Shown: positions 18,321 through 28,298 of the stretch, in pieces | Layout of the letters: every line of letters starts with the position of its first letter | Numbering within the stretch: position 1 is the first letter of the stretch | Assembly (NCBI RefSeq): GCF_022788655.1 | Contig: NZ_CP084951.1 | Location: forward strand, 2,108,001-2,172,000 | From: Sulfitobacter indolifex | GTDB taxonomy: Bacteria; Pseudomonadota; Alphaproteobacteria; Rhodobacterales; Rhodobacteraceae | Direction: 5' to 3' | Length of the DNA stretch: 64,000 bases | Translations under genes and position numbers: made by a program | The notes under the pieces: model-generated | The model's database searches: none | What the model was told of the DNA's origin: nothing | What the model saw: the letters and a program-made list of their open reading frames with translations, nothing else

Positions 18321-20917
18321 AAATCCGCGCCATCACCCTTAACAATGTTCGCCGCTTTACCGACCCTGCGCAGGTGGTGGGGATCGGCGATGGCATCAAC
18401 GTGCTGAGCGAGCCGAATGAACACGGCAAATCCACGCTCTTTGATGCGATACAGGCGTTGTTTTTCAAACCCTACGGCTCGCGCGACAAGGATGTTGCCG
18501 CGCTGCGCCCCCATGCGGGCGGTGCGCCCGAGGTGACCATTGAAGTAGAGACTGACGAGGGGCGATTTGTCGTTTTCAAACGCTGGTTTCAAAAGCCGCT
18601 CGCCACCGTTCACCGGAACGGCACGCTGATCGCGCAGGCGGATGAAGCCGAGGCGTGGATCGCGCAGCTTTTGGGCGGCGATGCAGGCGGGCCATCGGGG
18701 CTGATCTGGGTCCGACAGGGGATGACCGCACTCACCGGCGGCTCTACCAAAGAGGAAAAGCTGGCGCTGGAGGCACGCCGCGATCTGATGTCCTCGGTTG
18801 GGGCCGAGGTAGAGGCGATGACAGGTGGGCGGCGCATGGACAAGGCGCTGGCTCAATGCCGCGAGGAGCTTGCCAATTATACTACTAGCACCGGGCGTCC
18901 GCGCACCGGCGGCCCATGGAAAGAAGCGCAAGACCATGTCGAAGCTTTGGCTGTCGCGCGCGATCACCTCGTCAGTACGGCGCGAGAGCTGCATGACGCC
19001 TTGGCCGAACGGCAGCGCGCCCGACGGGCCTTGGCAGAGTTAGAAGCGCCTGAGGTCGTTGAGGCGCGCCGCCGAAAGCTGGAGACCGCCCGCGCCGCCC
19101 ATGCGGCTGCCACACGCCACGCCGAAGAGGTGGAATCCCTCACCCGCGCGGTGGAGCTTGCCCGGCTAAACGCCGACAGCGCGACCGCGCGCCTCGACAG
19201 CTACCGCGCGGCACGGACCGAGCAAAAGACCGCTAAATCCGACGAAGCGCTGGCGCGCAAAGCGACTGAGAGTGCGCGCAGTGCCCTGTCTGAGCGCCGC
19301 GCCGCGCTAGAGGCGGCAGATGTCTCTGCCCAACAGGCCCGCACAGCTTTGCAATCCGCCGAAGATCAGCGCCGCAGTGCCCTGCGGGCGCTTGCCGCCC
19401 GCGAAGGGGCAGACCGACGCCGCGCCCTTGAGAACCGGATCAAAGAGGCCGAAGAGGCCCGCCGCCGAATGGAGACAGCTGCCGCTGCGGCCCAATCCGG
19501 CCCCGACGCCGTCGCGCTGCAACGGCTTGAGACCCTGTCTGCTGAGCTTTCTGCCAGCCGCGCCGCACGGGACGCCACGGCGACCCAAGTGATCATGCGC
19601 TACGCCCCCGGTCAATCGGGCGCGATCCATGGCGAGACTGGCCCGCTGGCCGATGGCGTGGCGCTACCGCTCCCACGCAGCGCGACGTTGCGGATTGATG
19701 GTATCGGCAGTTTGGAAATCCACCCCGGCGCTGGCGGGCAAGAGGACGGCACAGTAGAGGCCGCCGCGGTCAGACTGCAGACCGCTCTGGATAGGGTTGG
19801 CGCGGCTGACCTGACCGATGCCCGCGCCGCCGCTGCCGCCCGAGCCGAGGCTGCGGCCCGTCAGGGTGAAGCCAAAGCCGTTCTGGCCAGCCTTGCCCCT
19901 GACGGGATCGACGCGCTGCACCACGCGCTTGCCGCCATTCCGACGCCGGCGGAAGAAGCCGAGACGCCTGACCTTGAGGCCGCCGAAGCCGCCCTGCAAA
20001 GCGTGCAAGACCAACACGAAGCCTGCCGGCTCGCCCGTGAAACGGCTGCCGATGCGCTTGCCGATGCCAAGGCCGACGCCGCGCGCAGCGAAGCGCAATT
20101 GGCGTCGCTCACCGACCGTTTGCAGCGTGCCGAGGCACAGCAGGCCAAACTGGGCGATGTCTCAGAAGAAGCCCTTGCATCGCAAACTGTCCCCACCGCC
20201 GCCGCGCTTGAGGCCGCGCGGCTGAGCCACGCTGAGAAGGCGAAATCCGCGCCAGACGCGGCCAGTCTTCAGGCTGCCCTTACCCGCGCGGAATCAGTGG
20301 AAACCCAAGCGCGCGATGAGATTGCCCGCCTGCGTCCCTTGCTTGCACGGCTCAGCGAAAGGATCACCCGCGCTTCCGGCGACGCCGTAGAGGAACGGCT
20401 GGCCGAGACCCAAGAGCAATTGCAGGCGGCAGAAGCTAAGCTCACCCGGATTGTGCATGAGGTCGCTGTACTCACCCGGCTCGAGACCGCCTTGCAAGAC
20501 GCCCGCAATGAGGCCCGAGAGCGGTATTTCACCCCTATTGTCAAAGAACTTAAACCGCTGCTGCAACTGCTTTGGCCAGACGCGGAATTGACCTGGGGCG
20601 AGGAATCGCTCTTGCCACATGCCTTGATCCGTGGTGGGCGGGAGGAGCCGATAGATGTCCTTTCGGGCGGCACGCAAGAACAGGTCGCGCTGCTGGTGCG
20701 GCTTGCCTTTGCGCGCATGCTGGCCCGTGCAGGGCGTATCGCGCCGGTGATCTTGGACGACGCGCTGGTCTTTACCGATGACGACCGGATTGAACGAATG
20801 TTTGACGCGTTGCACCGGCAAGCAGGCGATATGCAAATCATCGTGCTGACCTGCCGCCAACGCGCATTTCGCGCATTGGGAGGTCAGGCGCTGCGGCTGC
20901 AACCCGTCGGGGAGTAG
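18317..20917 (+). CDS. YhaN/SbcC-like coiled-coil AAA ATPase
   Basis: 866 residues. Walker A reads EPNEHGKST near residue 33, the ABC signature LSGGTQEQVALLVRLAFAR lies near 770, and Walker B VILDDALVFTDD near 812. Between them are long Ala/Glu/Arg-rich coiled coils. I find no CxxC in the middle, so the zinc hook of true Rad50/SbcC is absent, matching YhaN rather than SbcC. It overlaps the nuclease gene by four bases. The expected role is ATP-driven DNA end processing. The shape with an ANY-domain-like interruption near 420-490 (GDI/QSGAIHGETGPL) is unusual and unassigned. Confidence 0.83.
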   Translation: MKIRAITLNNVRRFTDPAQVVGIGDGINVLSEPNEHGKSTLFDAIQALFFKPYGSRDKDVAALRPHAGGAPEVTIEVETDEGRFVVFKRWFQKPLATVHRNGTLIAQADEAEAWIAQLLGGDAGGPSGLIWVRQGMTALTGGSTKEEKLALEARRDLMSSVGAEVEAMTGGRRMDKALAQCREELANYTTSTGRPRTGGPWKEAQDHVEALAVARDHLVSTARELHDALAERQRARRALAELEAPEVVEARRRKLETARAAHAAATRHAEEVESLTRAVELARLNADSATARLDSYRAARTEQKTAKSDEALARKATESARSALSERRAALEAADVSAQQARTALQSAEDQRRSALRALAAREGADRRRALENRIKEAEEARRRMETAAAAAQSGPDAVALQRLETLSAELSASRAARDATATQVIMRYAPGQSGAIHGETGPLADGVALPLPRSATLRIDGIGSLEIHPGAGGQEDGTVEAAAVRLQTALDRVGAADLTDARAAAAARAEAAARQGEAKAVLASLAPDGIDALHHALAAIPTPAEEAETPDLEAAEAALQSVQDQHEACRLARETAADALADAKADAARSEAQLASLTDRLQRAEAQQAKLGDVSEEALASQTVPTAAALEAARLSHAEKAKSAPDAASLQAALTRAESVETQARDEIARLRPLLARLSERITRASGDAVEERLAETQEQLQAAEAKLTRIVHEVAVLTRLETALQDARNEARERYFTPIVKELKPLLQLLWPDAELTWGEESLLPHALIRGGREEPIDVLSGGTQEQVALLVRLAFARMLARAGRIAPVILDDALVFTDDDRIERMFDALHRQAGDMQIIVLTCRQRAFRALGGQALRLQPVGE

Positions 20918-21021
20918 CGTTGAGGACGCGCGCGCCGCCACTATATAAATACTTACTAGAGCTGAACTTATTCTCTCCTCGCGCGTTGGCACCCTAGCAT
21001 CTGTGCAGGGCTCTTGGGGGA

Positions 21022-22137
21022 ATGATTTTGAAAGATATCGCCGCGATCAGACGGCTGTTAGAAGTGTTGGTATTGATCGCCCTCTTCGTAACTGCATATT
21101 TCGCCAAGGATTTGTTGCTGCCGATCCTCCTTGGTTTCATCATCGCCCTTACTCTTAGCCCTCTGATCCGTTCGCTGGAAAAGCTTGGCATTGCACCGCC
21201 TCTGGGCGCAGTGATGCTGATAGGCCTCGTAGGTCTGGTTATCTTTGTGCTGGCCGGTCTTTCGGCAGGCACAGTGGCCACATGGGCGGATGACATCCCA
21301 TCAATGGGCAATGAGATACGCCGCAAGCTGCAAGGCTGGGTGCAAACGGTCGAAAACGTCCGCTCAGCGACGGAGCAGGTCGAGCAGATCACCGCAGAAA
21401 ATGGCGGCAACGGGGCTGCTGAAGAGGTCGTGGTCAAACAACCCGGCCTTTTGAACAACGCCATGACCGCAGGCGCGCGCATTGGTGGCACGGTCGCCGT
21501 GGCACTGGTGCTGGCGCTGTTCCTGCTGGCGTCAGGCGATATGTTCTACCTTAAGCTTGTGCAATCATTTCAGACGTTTACCGGCAAGAAACGCGCGCTG
21601 AAGGCCGTCTACGACGTTGAGCGCCGCGTGTCGCGCTATTTGCTGACAATCACGATCATCAACGCAGGCCTTGGGATCTCCGTGGGGCTTTACCTCTTCG
21701 CACTTGGTTTACCGGTGCCCTACGTCTGGGGGCTTGCGGCGTTCTTGTTGAACTTCTTGCCCTATATCGGCGGCGTGATCGGTGCGGTGTTGGTCGGTGC
21801 CTATGCCATCGCTTCGTTTGACAGTCTTGGCTATGCGATCTTGGCCCCGATCGGCTATCAAATCCTAACCGGGGTCGAGGGGCAGTTTATCACCCCCTAC
21901 CTCGTTGGTCGCCGGCTGGAGCTGAACACGGTTGCCGTGTTCCTCACCGTGGTCTTTTGGGGCTGGCTGTGGGGGATTGCGGGCGCGCTAGTGGCGGTGC
22001 CGTTCCTCGTGGTGTTCAAGGTGATCTGCGAGAACGTCACCGCGCTCAATATGATCGGGCATTTCCTGGATAAATCCTCCCCCGACATAACGGCGACCGC
22101 GGCGGACGAACCCGCCGCGGAAAAGCCCGGTGCCTAA
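21022..22137 (+). CDS. AI-2E family transporter (PerM/YdiK-like membrane protein)
   Basis: 371 residues with about seven to eight membrane segments. These include an N-terminal pair (about 12-30 and 32-50), 60-82, a 155-175 segment (GGTVAVALVLALFLLASGD), and a C-terminal group at 205-335 with PYVWGLAAFLLNFLPYIGG and the family-typical LEGQ-like region VEGQFITPYLVGRRLELN. Despite the name, most members have no shown role in autoinducer export; some act as antiporters. ATG 21022 follows a G-rich ribosome-binding site. Monocistronic. Confidence 0.85.
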   Translation: MILKDIAAIRRLLEVLVLIALFVTAYFAKDLLLPILLGFIIALTLSPLIRSLEKLGIAPPLGAVMLIGLVGLVIFVLAGLSAGTVATWADDIPSMGNEIRRKLQGWVQTVENVRSATEQVEQITAENGGNGAAEEVVVKQPGLLNNAMTAGARIGGTVAVALVLALFLLASGDMFYLKLVQSFQTFTGKKRALKAVYDVERRVSRYLLTITIINAGLGISVGLYLFALGLPVPYVWGLAAFLLNFLPYIGGVIGAVLVGAYAIASFDSLGYAILAPIGYQILTGVEGQFITPYLVGRRLELNTVAVFLTVVFWGWLWGIAGALVAVPFLVVFKVICENVTALNMIGHFLDKSSPDITATAADEPAAEKPGA

Positions 22138-22143
22138 AGCTGG

Positions 22144-23544
22144 CTAGCCCGCGAGGGACGGCAGCCAAAGCACGATTTGGGGGAAGGCCACCAGCAAGCC
22201 GATGGTCACCGCGTCAGCGACGAAGAAGGGCATCACGCCGCGGAACACGTCCTGCACACTGAGGTCAGGGCGCACGCCCGCGACCACAAAGCAGTTGAGG
22301 CCGATGGGCGGGGTGATCAGACAGAACTCCGCCATTTTCACCACCAGAATGCCAAACCAGATCGCGCACATTGGACCCGACATGCCAAAGGCGCTGTCGG
22401 CCGCAGAGACGAACTCGCCCCCGTTGAGCGCCATGACCGCGGGGTAAACCACGGGCAGCGTCAAAAGCAGCATGCCGATGGCGTCCATGAACATGCCCAA
22501 TACCGCATAGGCCAACAGAATGCAGATCAAGATCAGCATTGGCGAGGTTTCGAGTGAGGAAATCCACTCCGCAAACGCCCCCGGCAGATCGGCAAAGCCC
22601 AAGAAACGCACGTAGATCAACACGCCCCAAATGATGGTGAAGATCATCACCGTCAGCTTGGCCGTCTCCAACAGCGCGTCCTTCAACTCGGCCAGACGCA
22701 TCCCACGGAAGACAGCCATGCAGAAGACAATGAACGCACCCACGGCGCCGCCCTCAGTCGGGGTGCCCCATGCGTCGCCAAATGGGTTGTAGACGAAGAA
22801 GATGATGATCACGACCACCGCCACGATCGGCAGGGCCGCTGGCAAGGAAGCAAAGCGTTCACGCCACGTAAAACCGGTCACTGGCGGGCCGACGTTTTTC
22901 CAGATCATGGCGATGCCAATGATCAGAATGGCATAGACCACCGCCGAGAAAGCACCTGGGATAAAGCCTGCAAGCAGCAGTTTGCCCACGTCCTGCTCCA
23001 CGATGATCGCATAGATCACGAGGATCGCCGAGGGCGGGATCAATGAGGCCAGCGTGCCCCCTGCCGCCACGACACCCGCCGCGAACTGTTTGTTATAGCC
23101 GATCTTGAGCATCTCAGGGATGGCGATACGGGCAAAAACCGCCGCGGTGGCCACCGATGCGCCCGACACGGCCGCAAAGCCCGCTGTCGCAAATACGGTC
23201 GAGACGGCCAAGCCGCCCGGCACCCAAGCGAACCAGCGCTTCGCGGCTTCAAAGATCGCTTTGGTCAGACCTGCGTAATAGGCCAGAAAACCAATCAGAA
23301 TGAAGGTCGGGATGAGTGAGAGTGTCTGGCTCGAGACTTTCGAGTGTGGCACCTGCCCTGCGGTCTTGATCGCCACGGTCAGCGCCCAGCCCAACTGGTC
23401 CCATTCCATGCCCTTCTTGGCCCAGAAAATCCAGATAAGACCGATAAGCCCGGCCATGGCGGCGGCAAAGGCCACCCGCATGCCAAGCACCACCATGAGC
23501 AGCATCCCGCCCGAGACCCAAAGGCCGATTTCGATAGGATCCAT
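22144..23544 (-). CDS. dctM: TRAP transporter large permease subunit, DctM type
   Basis: 466 residues, about twelve membrane segments. Typical DctM motifs: GFAAVSGASVATAAVFARIAIP and GGTLASLIPPSAILVIYAII in the first half, mirrored by ITPPIGLNCFVV in the second. Start 23544 overlaps the dctQ stop by one base; upstream in-frame codons lie inside dctQ and are not used. It couples substrate uptake to a sodium gradient with DctQ and the binding protein DctP. Substrate not determined. Confidence 0.92.
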   Translation of the reverse strand: MDPIEIGLWVSGGMLLMVVLGMRVAFAAAMAGLIGLIWIFWAKKGMEWDQLGWALTVAIKTAGQVPHSKVSSQTLSLIPTFILIGFLAYYAGLTKAIFEAAKRWFAWVPGGLAVSTVFATAGFAAVSGASVATAAVFARIAIPEMLKIGYNKQFAAGVVAAGGTLASLIPPSAILVIYAIIVEQDVGKLLLAGFIPGAFSAVVYAILIIGIAMIWKNVGPPVTGFTWRERFASLPAALPIVAVVVIIIFFVYNPFGDAWGTPTEGGAVGAFIVFCMAVFRGMRLAELKDALLETAKLTVMIFTIIWGVLIYVRFLGFADLPGAFAEWISSLETSPMLILICILLAYAVLGMFMDAIGMLLLTLPVVYPAVMALNGGEFVSAADSAFGMSGPMCAIWFGILVVKMAEFCLITPPIGLNCFVVAGVRPDLSVQDVFRGVMPFFVADAVTIGLLVAFPQIVLWLPSLAG

Positions 23545-24173
23545 CAGTCGCGTCCATCCAGTTGTTCGGCCTCGGCCATTGCTTGTTCTGCTGCTGATTG
23601 TACCAGCGGCACGGCCACGGGGCGTTCCAGCCCCAGCACCAAGGCCCGGCCATAGCCCCAGATCTGCAGGCAAAGCCGCAGGCTGATCACGGCAAAGGCC
23701 ACCGGCACCACCAGTTTGCTGGGCCAGATCGGCAGACCGATATCAATCGAGCTATCGCGGCTCCACATCGGTGCGCCCATATCAAAGCTGCGGTCGAAGT
23801 GCGCCCAAGCGCCCCAAGTCAACGCCAGCATCAAAAGCAGGATCAGAACCACCGACAGCAGTTCCGCCGCCCAAAGTGCGCGGCCCTTAAGCTGGCCGAT
23901 CAGAATGTCCATGCGCACATGGCCACCCATGCGTTGGGTATAGGCAATGCCCATGATGGCGATGAACGGCATCGCCGCTTCTATCCAGTCGACATAGCCC
24001 GCAAGCGGTGAGGCAAAGAACTTGCGCCCCCCCACGGACCAGACGGCCAGCACCATCAACATGAAAACGGCAATCCCCGAGATCAGGGCAAAGAAGGTCT
24101 CCAGCTTCAGCAGGCCCCGGTCGAGGCGGCTGAGGATGCTGCTGTCCTCCAGCACGGCGGATGATCCGGCCAT
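23544..24173 (-). CDS. dctQ: TRAP transporter small permease subunit, DctQ type
   Basis: 209 residues with four membrane segments (about 32-52, 63-82, 103-125 and 155-178). The DctQ-typical ARKFF/GGRKFFASPLAGYVDWIE and RMGGHVRMDIL segments are present. Rather longer than the average small subunit because of a charged C-terminal tail. It sits between dctP and dctM on the same strand and overlaps dctM by one base. Confidence 0.9.
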   Translation of the reverse strand: MAGSSAVLEDSSILSRLDRGLLKLETFFALISGIAVFMLMVLAVWSVGGRKFFASPLAGYVDWIEAAMPFIAIMGIAYTQRMGGHVRMDILIGQLKGRALWAAELLSVVLILLLMLALTWGAWAHFDRSFDMGAPMWSRDSSIDIGLPIWPSKLVVPVAFAVISLRLCLQIWGYGRALVLGLERPVAVPLVQSAAEQAMAEAEQLDGRD

Positions 24174-24220
24174 CGGCTCTCCTTTTCAGAAAGTCTGTTT
24201 GTTTCGTTTTGAAAGTCGAA

Positions 24221-24248
24221 AGGGCCGCGCGGTTTGCCGCACGGCCCT
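24221..24248 (-). terminator. Hairpin between dctP and dctQ
   Basis: AGGGCCG (24221-24227) pairs with CGGCCCT (24242-24248), with further inner GC pairing around a short loop; on the minus strand it is followed by a weak T-rich stretch. In binding-protein operons such a hairpin usually ends or stabilises part of the mRNA so that the binding protein is made in excess over the permease. Confidence 0.5.
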
Positions 24249-24269
24249 CACTGTCATGCGTGGCAGGGT

Positions 24270-25286
24270 TTAGTTCGACGCCTGCTCTTTTTCCAGCGTT
24301 TCGATCACGAGGTCATAGAGTTCTTGACCCGGAATGCCTTGGGCTTCCATGTCTTTGATCCATGCTTCGCGCGCAGGGTCAGCCGCTTTGGCTTTGAACT
24401 CGGCAATCACCTCGGGGGAGAATTCAACCTTCTCGACGCCCTTTTCCTCAAGAACGGTGTCCCAACGCTCAAGCAACTCACCGTAGTTGGCGAGGTAGTG
24501 ATCCAGCGCCTCATCCACGGAGCCATCAAGCGCTTCGCGCTCTGCATCGCTCAGCGCCTCATAGGCGTCGATGTTTACCACAACGGGGCAGTTCACGGTG
24601 CCGGGGTTGAGGTTTGCGGTCCACCAATCGGCTTTGTTGATCGTGCCGAACGACAGATGCGCGTGCTGGGCGAAGGCCACGGTGTCAACAACACCAGATT
24701 CCATCGCGTTATACGCTTCCGAAGAAGTCACGGATGTTGGCACAGCGCCAACGGCTTCAAAGGCTTTGCCCAGACCACCTGTGGCGCGCACGCGCATGCC
24801 ATCGAAATCTTCCAGCGTGGTGCGCGGATCGCCAGTGCCGACAAGGTTGTACTGCGGCATGGGCGAGGTCATCAGCATTTTGGCGTTCCACTGCGCCATC
24901 TCTTTGGCCACGGCGGGGTGGGCATAGACGGCACGGCTGACCGCGACTTCTTCTTCAAGGTTGCTTACGCCCAGAAACGGCAGCTCAAGCACGGTGATCG
25001 CGCGGTTCTTGTCGGCGTGGTAGCCGGCGCAGAACTGGGCCATCTCGAAAGCACCGATGGAGATACCATCAAGGTTCTCACGGTTCTTGGACAGGCCGCC
25101 GTAGCTGACGTTGATGGTGAATTCACCGTTGGTCTTTTCGCTCACCAGTTCGGCGATCTTTTCAACGTGTTCAGTGAAGGCGCGGCGCTTGCCCCAGACG
25201 GAGGCGTTCCACTCGGTCGCGGCGGCTTGGCCGACGAAGGCAATGCTCAGCGCACAGGCGGCGGCGCCGCTCAGCAGTTTGTTCAT
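24270..25286 (-). CDS. dctP: TRAP transporter substrate-binding protein, DctP type
   Basis: 338 residues. A signal peptide spans residues 1-24 (MNKLLSGAAACALSIAF, then VGQAAA), so the protein is periplasmic. The DctP arginine signature is in FDGMRVRATGGLGKAFEAVGA, with substrate-contact region ESGVVDTVAFAQHAHLSFG. Start 25286 is preceded by GGGAGA; the frame is open for 82 codons upstream without signal. First gene of dctPQM. It diverges from acs, hinting at uptake of a carboxylate, but the ligand is not evident. Confidence 0.92.
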   Translation of the reverse strand: MNKLLSGAAACALSIAFVGQAAATEWNASVWGKRRAFTEHVEKIAELVSEKTNGEFTINVSYGGLSKNRENLDGISIGAFEMAQFCAGYHADKNRAITVLELPFLGVSNLEEEVAVSRAVYAHPAVAKEMAQWNAKMLMTSPMPQYNLVGTGDPRTTLEDFDGMRVRATGGLGKAFEAVGAVPTSVTSSEAYNAMESGVVDTVAFAQHAHLSFGTINKADWWTANLNPGTVNCPVVVNIDAYEALSDAEREALDGSVDEALDHYLANYGELLERWDTVLEEKGVEKVEFSPEVIAEFKAKAADPAREAWIKDMEAQGIPGQELYDLVIETLEKEQASN

Positions 25287-25635
25287 GATATCTCTCCCTA
25301 GATGCCCGCCCTTAGTGAGCGGATTGGCGCACAGGCTACTCCGCGGGGGCAAGCCTGCCAACCCCGTCATGCCGTGCAAATCCGACAGCTGCAAGACAGT
25401 TGGCTCATGTTTGACTGGCAAGGCATTGAAAAAGCCCACCAATTGCCCGCGAAAATCGAAAAGTTTACAGTCAACCCGGCAAACGGGAAAAACCTTTACA
25501 GGCAAGCCCTTGTATTCCAGTTGCTTATTCACTTCTTTTCACGGGCCGTTATGATCCAGCTCAGGAGGAGGCCACGGCAAGCTCGGTAAGACCCGCAGCC
25601 CGTGGCAAGACGCGTACATCTAGGGAGGAACCACC
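25287..25635. other. Divergent promoter region between dctP and acs
   Basis: About 350 bases between divergently transcribed genes. It must contain both promoters. I see no gene and no convincing riboswitch; exact promoter boxes cannot be placed. Confidence 0.5.
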
Positions 25636-27591
25636 ATGTCCGACGCCACCGCAAAGACCTATCCGCCATCCGCCGACATGGTCGCCCGCGCCCATGTGAA
25701 TGCCCAGACCTATGATAAGATGTACCAAGCCTCGGTCACCGACACCGACGGGTTCTGGCGCGAACAGGCGCAGCGGATCGACTGGATCAAACCCTTCACC
25801 CAAGTGCGCGATGTGAATTTCGATCTCGGTTCGGTCAGCATCAACTGGTTCGCGGATGGGGAGTTGAACGTCAGCGCCAATTGCATTGACCGCCACCTTG
25901 AGACCCGCGGCGATCAGACTGCGATCATCTGGGAGCCGGACAGCCCCGAGGACGCGGCCAAACACATCAGCTACCGCGAGTTGCACAGCGCCACCTGCCG
26001 TATGGCCAATGTGCTGCGCGATTTGGGTGTGACCAAGGGCGACCGGGTCATCATCTATATGCCGATGATCCCCGAAGCCGCCTATGCCATGCTGGCCTGT
26101 GCGCGGATTGGCGCGATCCATTCCATCGTCTTCGCCGGGTTCTCGCCCGACGCCCTCGCTGCCCGCGTCAACGGCTGCGAAGCCAAGGTCGTCATCACCG
26201 CCGACGAAGCCCCCCGCGGTGGCAAGGCCACCCCGCTCAAGGCCAATGCCGACAAGGCGCTGGCGCAGTGCGACGCCAGCGTGCAGTGCCTTGTCGTGCG
26301 GCGCACCAATGGGGACGTGGCTTGGAACGAGGCCCGGGACCGCGATTATAACGCGCTGGCTCAGGATGCTTCGGACAAATGCGAGCCGGTTGCGATGGGC
26401 GCTGAAGACCCGCTGTTCATCCTCTACACCTCTGGCTCCACCGGGCAGCCCAAGGGCGTGGTGCATACCACCGGCGGCTATATCACATATGCCGCGCTGA
26501 CCCATGAGGTGACCTTTGATTACCACTACGGCGATGTCTATTGGTGCACCGCCGATGTGGGCTGGGTGACCGGGCACAGCTATATTGTCTATGGCCCGCT
26601 CGCCAATGGGGCCACCACGCTGATGTTCGAAGGCGTGCCTACCTACCCCGACGCCAGCCGCTTCTGGCAGGTTTGCGAAAAGCATAAGGTCACGCAGTTC
26701 TACACTGCCCCCACCGCGATCCGCGCGCTGATGGGGCAAGGCAAAGAATACGTCACCAAAAGCGATCTGTCGTCGCTGCGCATCCTTGGCACCGTGGGGG
26801 AGCCGATCAACCCCGAGGCGTGGAATTGGTACCACGAGGTGGTTGGCCATGGCCGGTGCCCCATCGTCGATACATGGTGGCAGACCGAAACCGGCGGCCA
26901 CCTGATGACCCCCCTGCCCGGCGCCCATGACATGAAACCGGGTGCGGCAATGAAACCGTTCTTTGGCATCAAACCGGTAATACTCGACCCAACCTCGGGT
27001 CAAGAGATCGACGGCAACCCCGCCGAAGGCGTGCTGTGCATCGCCGACAGCTGGCCCGGCCAGATGCGCACAATCTGGGGCGATCATGAGCGGTTCGAGA
27101 AGACCTATTTTGCGGATTACCCCGGCTACTATTTCACCGGCGATGGCTGCAAGCGCGATGCCGACGGCGACTATTGGATCACGGGCCGCGTGGATGACGT
27201 GATTAACGTCTCAGGCCACCGCATGGGCACGGCAGAGGTCGAAAGCGCGCTGGTGGCACATAGCAAAGTCGCCGAAGCCGCCGTCGTCGGCTACCCCCAT
27301 GACATCAAGGGTCAGGGCATCTATTGCTACGTTACTTTGATGAGCGGTGAGGAACCTTCCGAAGACCTGCGCACCGAGCTGCGCAATTGGGTCCGTCAGG
27401 AAATCGGCCCCATCGCCTCGCCCGACCTGATCCAATGGGCACCGGGCCTGCCGAAAACACGGTCGGGAAAAATCATGCGCCGCATCCTGCGCAAGATCGC
27501 CGAAGACGATTTCGGTGCCTTGGGAGACACATCAACGCTGGCCGATCCCAGTGTGGTAGATGACCTGATCGACAATCGCATGAACCGCTAA
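25636..27591 (+). CDS. acs: Acetyl-CoA synthetase
   Basis: 651 residues, the full usual length. Activates acetate to acetyl-CoA through acetyl-AMP. The AMP-binding P-loop [16 protein letters not shown], the WWQTETGGH motif, GYYFTGDG and the C-terminal RTRSGK-type block with acylation target Lys612 ([10 protein letters not shown]) are all visible. GGGAGGA precedes ATG 25636. Divergent from the TRAP transporter genes and followed by a MOSC-domain gene. The conserved lysine implies control by acetylation, by analogy. Confidence 0.97.
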   Translation: MSDATAKTYPPSADMVARAHVNAQTYDKMYQASVTDTDGFWREQAQRIDWIKPFTQVRDVNFDLGSVSINWFADGELNVSANCIDRHLETRGDQTAIIWEPDSPEDAAKHISYRELHSATCRMANVLRDLGVTKGDRVIIYMPMIPEAAYAMLACARIGAIHSIVFAGFSPDALAARVNGCEAKVVITADEAPRGGKATPLKANADKALAQCDASVQCLVVRRTNGDVAWNEARDRDYNALAQDASDKCEPVAMGAEDPLFILYTSGSTGQPKGVVHTTGGYITYAALTHEVTFDYHYGDVYWCTADVGWVTGHSYIVYGPLANGATTLMFEGVPTYPDASRFWQVCEKHKVTQFYTAPTAIRALMGQGKEYVTKSDLSSLRILGTVGEPINPEAWNWYHEVVGHGRCPIVDTWWQTETGGHLMTPLPGAHDMKPGAAMKPFFGIKPVILDPTSGQEIDGNPAEGVLCIADSWPGQMRTIWGDHERFEKTYFADYPGYYFTGDGCKRDADGDYWITGRVDDVINVSGHRMGTAEVESALVAHSKVAEAAVVGYPHDIKGQGIYCYVTLMSGEEPSEDLRTELRNWVRQEIGPIASPDLIQWAPGLPKTRSGKIMRRILRKIAEDDFGALGDTSTLADPSVVDDLIDNRMNR

Positions 27592-27597
27592 AGCGCG

Positions 27598-27633
27598 ATA
27601 TGGCGCGGGCGGCCATCCGCCTCCGCGCCATAT
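27598..27633 (+). terminator. Hairpin downstream of acs
   Basis: ATATGGCGCGG (27598-27608) and CCGCGCCATAT (27623-27633) are a perfect 11-bp inverted repeat seven bases after the acs stop, without a T run. It probably separates acs from the MOSC gene by termination or mRNA stabilisation. Confidence 0.6.
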
Positions 27634-27651
27634 TGCAATAGAAAGAAAGAC

Positions 27652-28224
27652 ATGGATCAGATCGCCCCCCAGACCGCGCTGCATGCCACGGCGGCGGAAT
27701 GTGATGCCGCCCTGCCGGATATCCTCGCCGCCCCTACGGATGCGGCACCCATCCTTCAGCTATGCTTCCGCCCCGACTACACCTTGCGGGAGTTCCCCCA
27801 AGAGCTGGAATTGACGGTGGCTCAAGGCATCCTTGGCGAACGCTGGACCAAGAAGCCTTGGCTCACCCTGCCCGACGGCAGCCCCGACCCGCGCATCCAA
27901 GTCTCGATCCTGTCGAAAAGGGTAATGGACCTCTGCTGGCGCGATCGCGACAATACGGTCCACCCCGGCGATACGATGATCGTGGACATGGACCTTGGCC
28001 ACGAGAACCTGCCCGTCGGCACGCGATTACAGGCCGGGACCGCGGTGCTGGAGGTGAGTGATAAGTTCAATAACGGCTGCATCAAATGGCACGACCGGTA
28101 TGGGCAGGACAGCCTGCGCTGGATCAACCGAAAGGAAAACCGGCCGCATCGCCTGCGCGGTATTCTGTGTAAAATCGTGAAAGATGGCATCGTTCGGGTC
28201 GAAGATCAGCTTACTAAACTCTGA
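27652..28224 (+). CDS. MOSC-like domain protein
   Basis: 190 residues. The central region (VSILSKRVMDLCWRDRDNTV, HPGDTMIVDMDLGHENLPVG, then LQAGTAVLEVSDKFNNGCIKW with a conserved Cys) resembles MOSC domains, which in other proteins handle molybdenum-cofactor sulfur. The family's invariant cysteine could be the one in NNGC. No function is established for stand-alone small members. Encoded 60 bases after acs, possibly cotranscribed. Confidence 0.7.
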   Translation: MDQIAPQTALHATAAECDAALPDILAAPTDAAPILQLCFRPDYTLREFPQELELTVAQGILGERWTKKPWLTLPDGSPDPRIQVSILSKRVMDLCWRDRDNTVHPGDTMIVDMDLGHENLPVGTRLQAGTAVLEVSDKFNNGCIKWHDRYGQDSLRWINRKENRPHRLRGILCKIVKDGIVRVEDQLTKL

Positions 28225-28242
28225 AGCTTCGCCAATAGAAAA

Positions 28243-28265
28243 GGGCCACCCCTAGGGGACGGCCC
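28243..28265. terminator. Terminator-like palindrome between convergent genes
   Basis: GGGCC and GGCCC flank an inner CCCCTAGGGG palindrome (28243-28265). It lies between the convergent MOSC and DUF992 genes. There is no T run, so termination is inferred from position. Confidence 0.5.
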
Positions 28266-28298
28266 AATTCATCAATCCTTACAAGCTTTCGCTCAGGC

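Noticed and set aside
25561-27087. 508-codon frame antisense to acs
   Set aside because: Shadow of a well-conserved enzyme gene; no recognisable domain.
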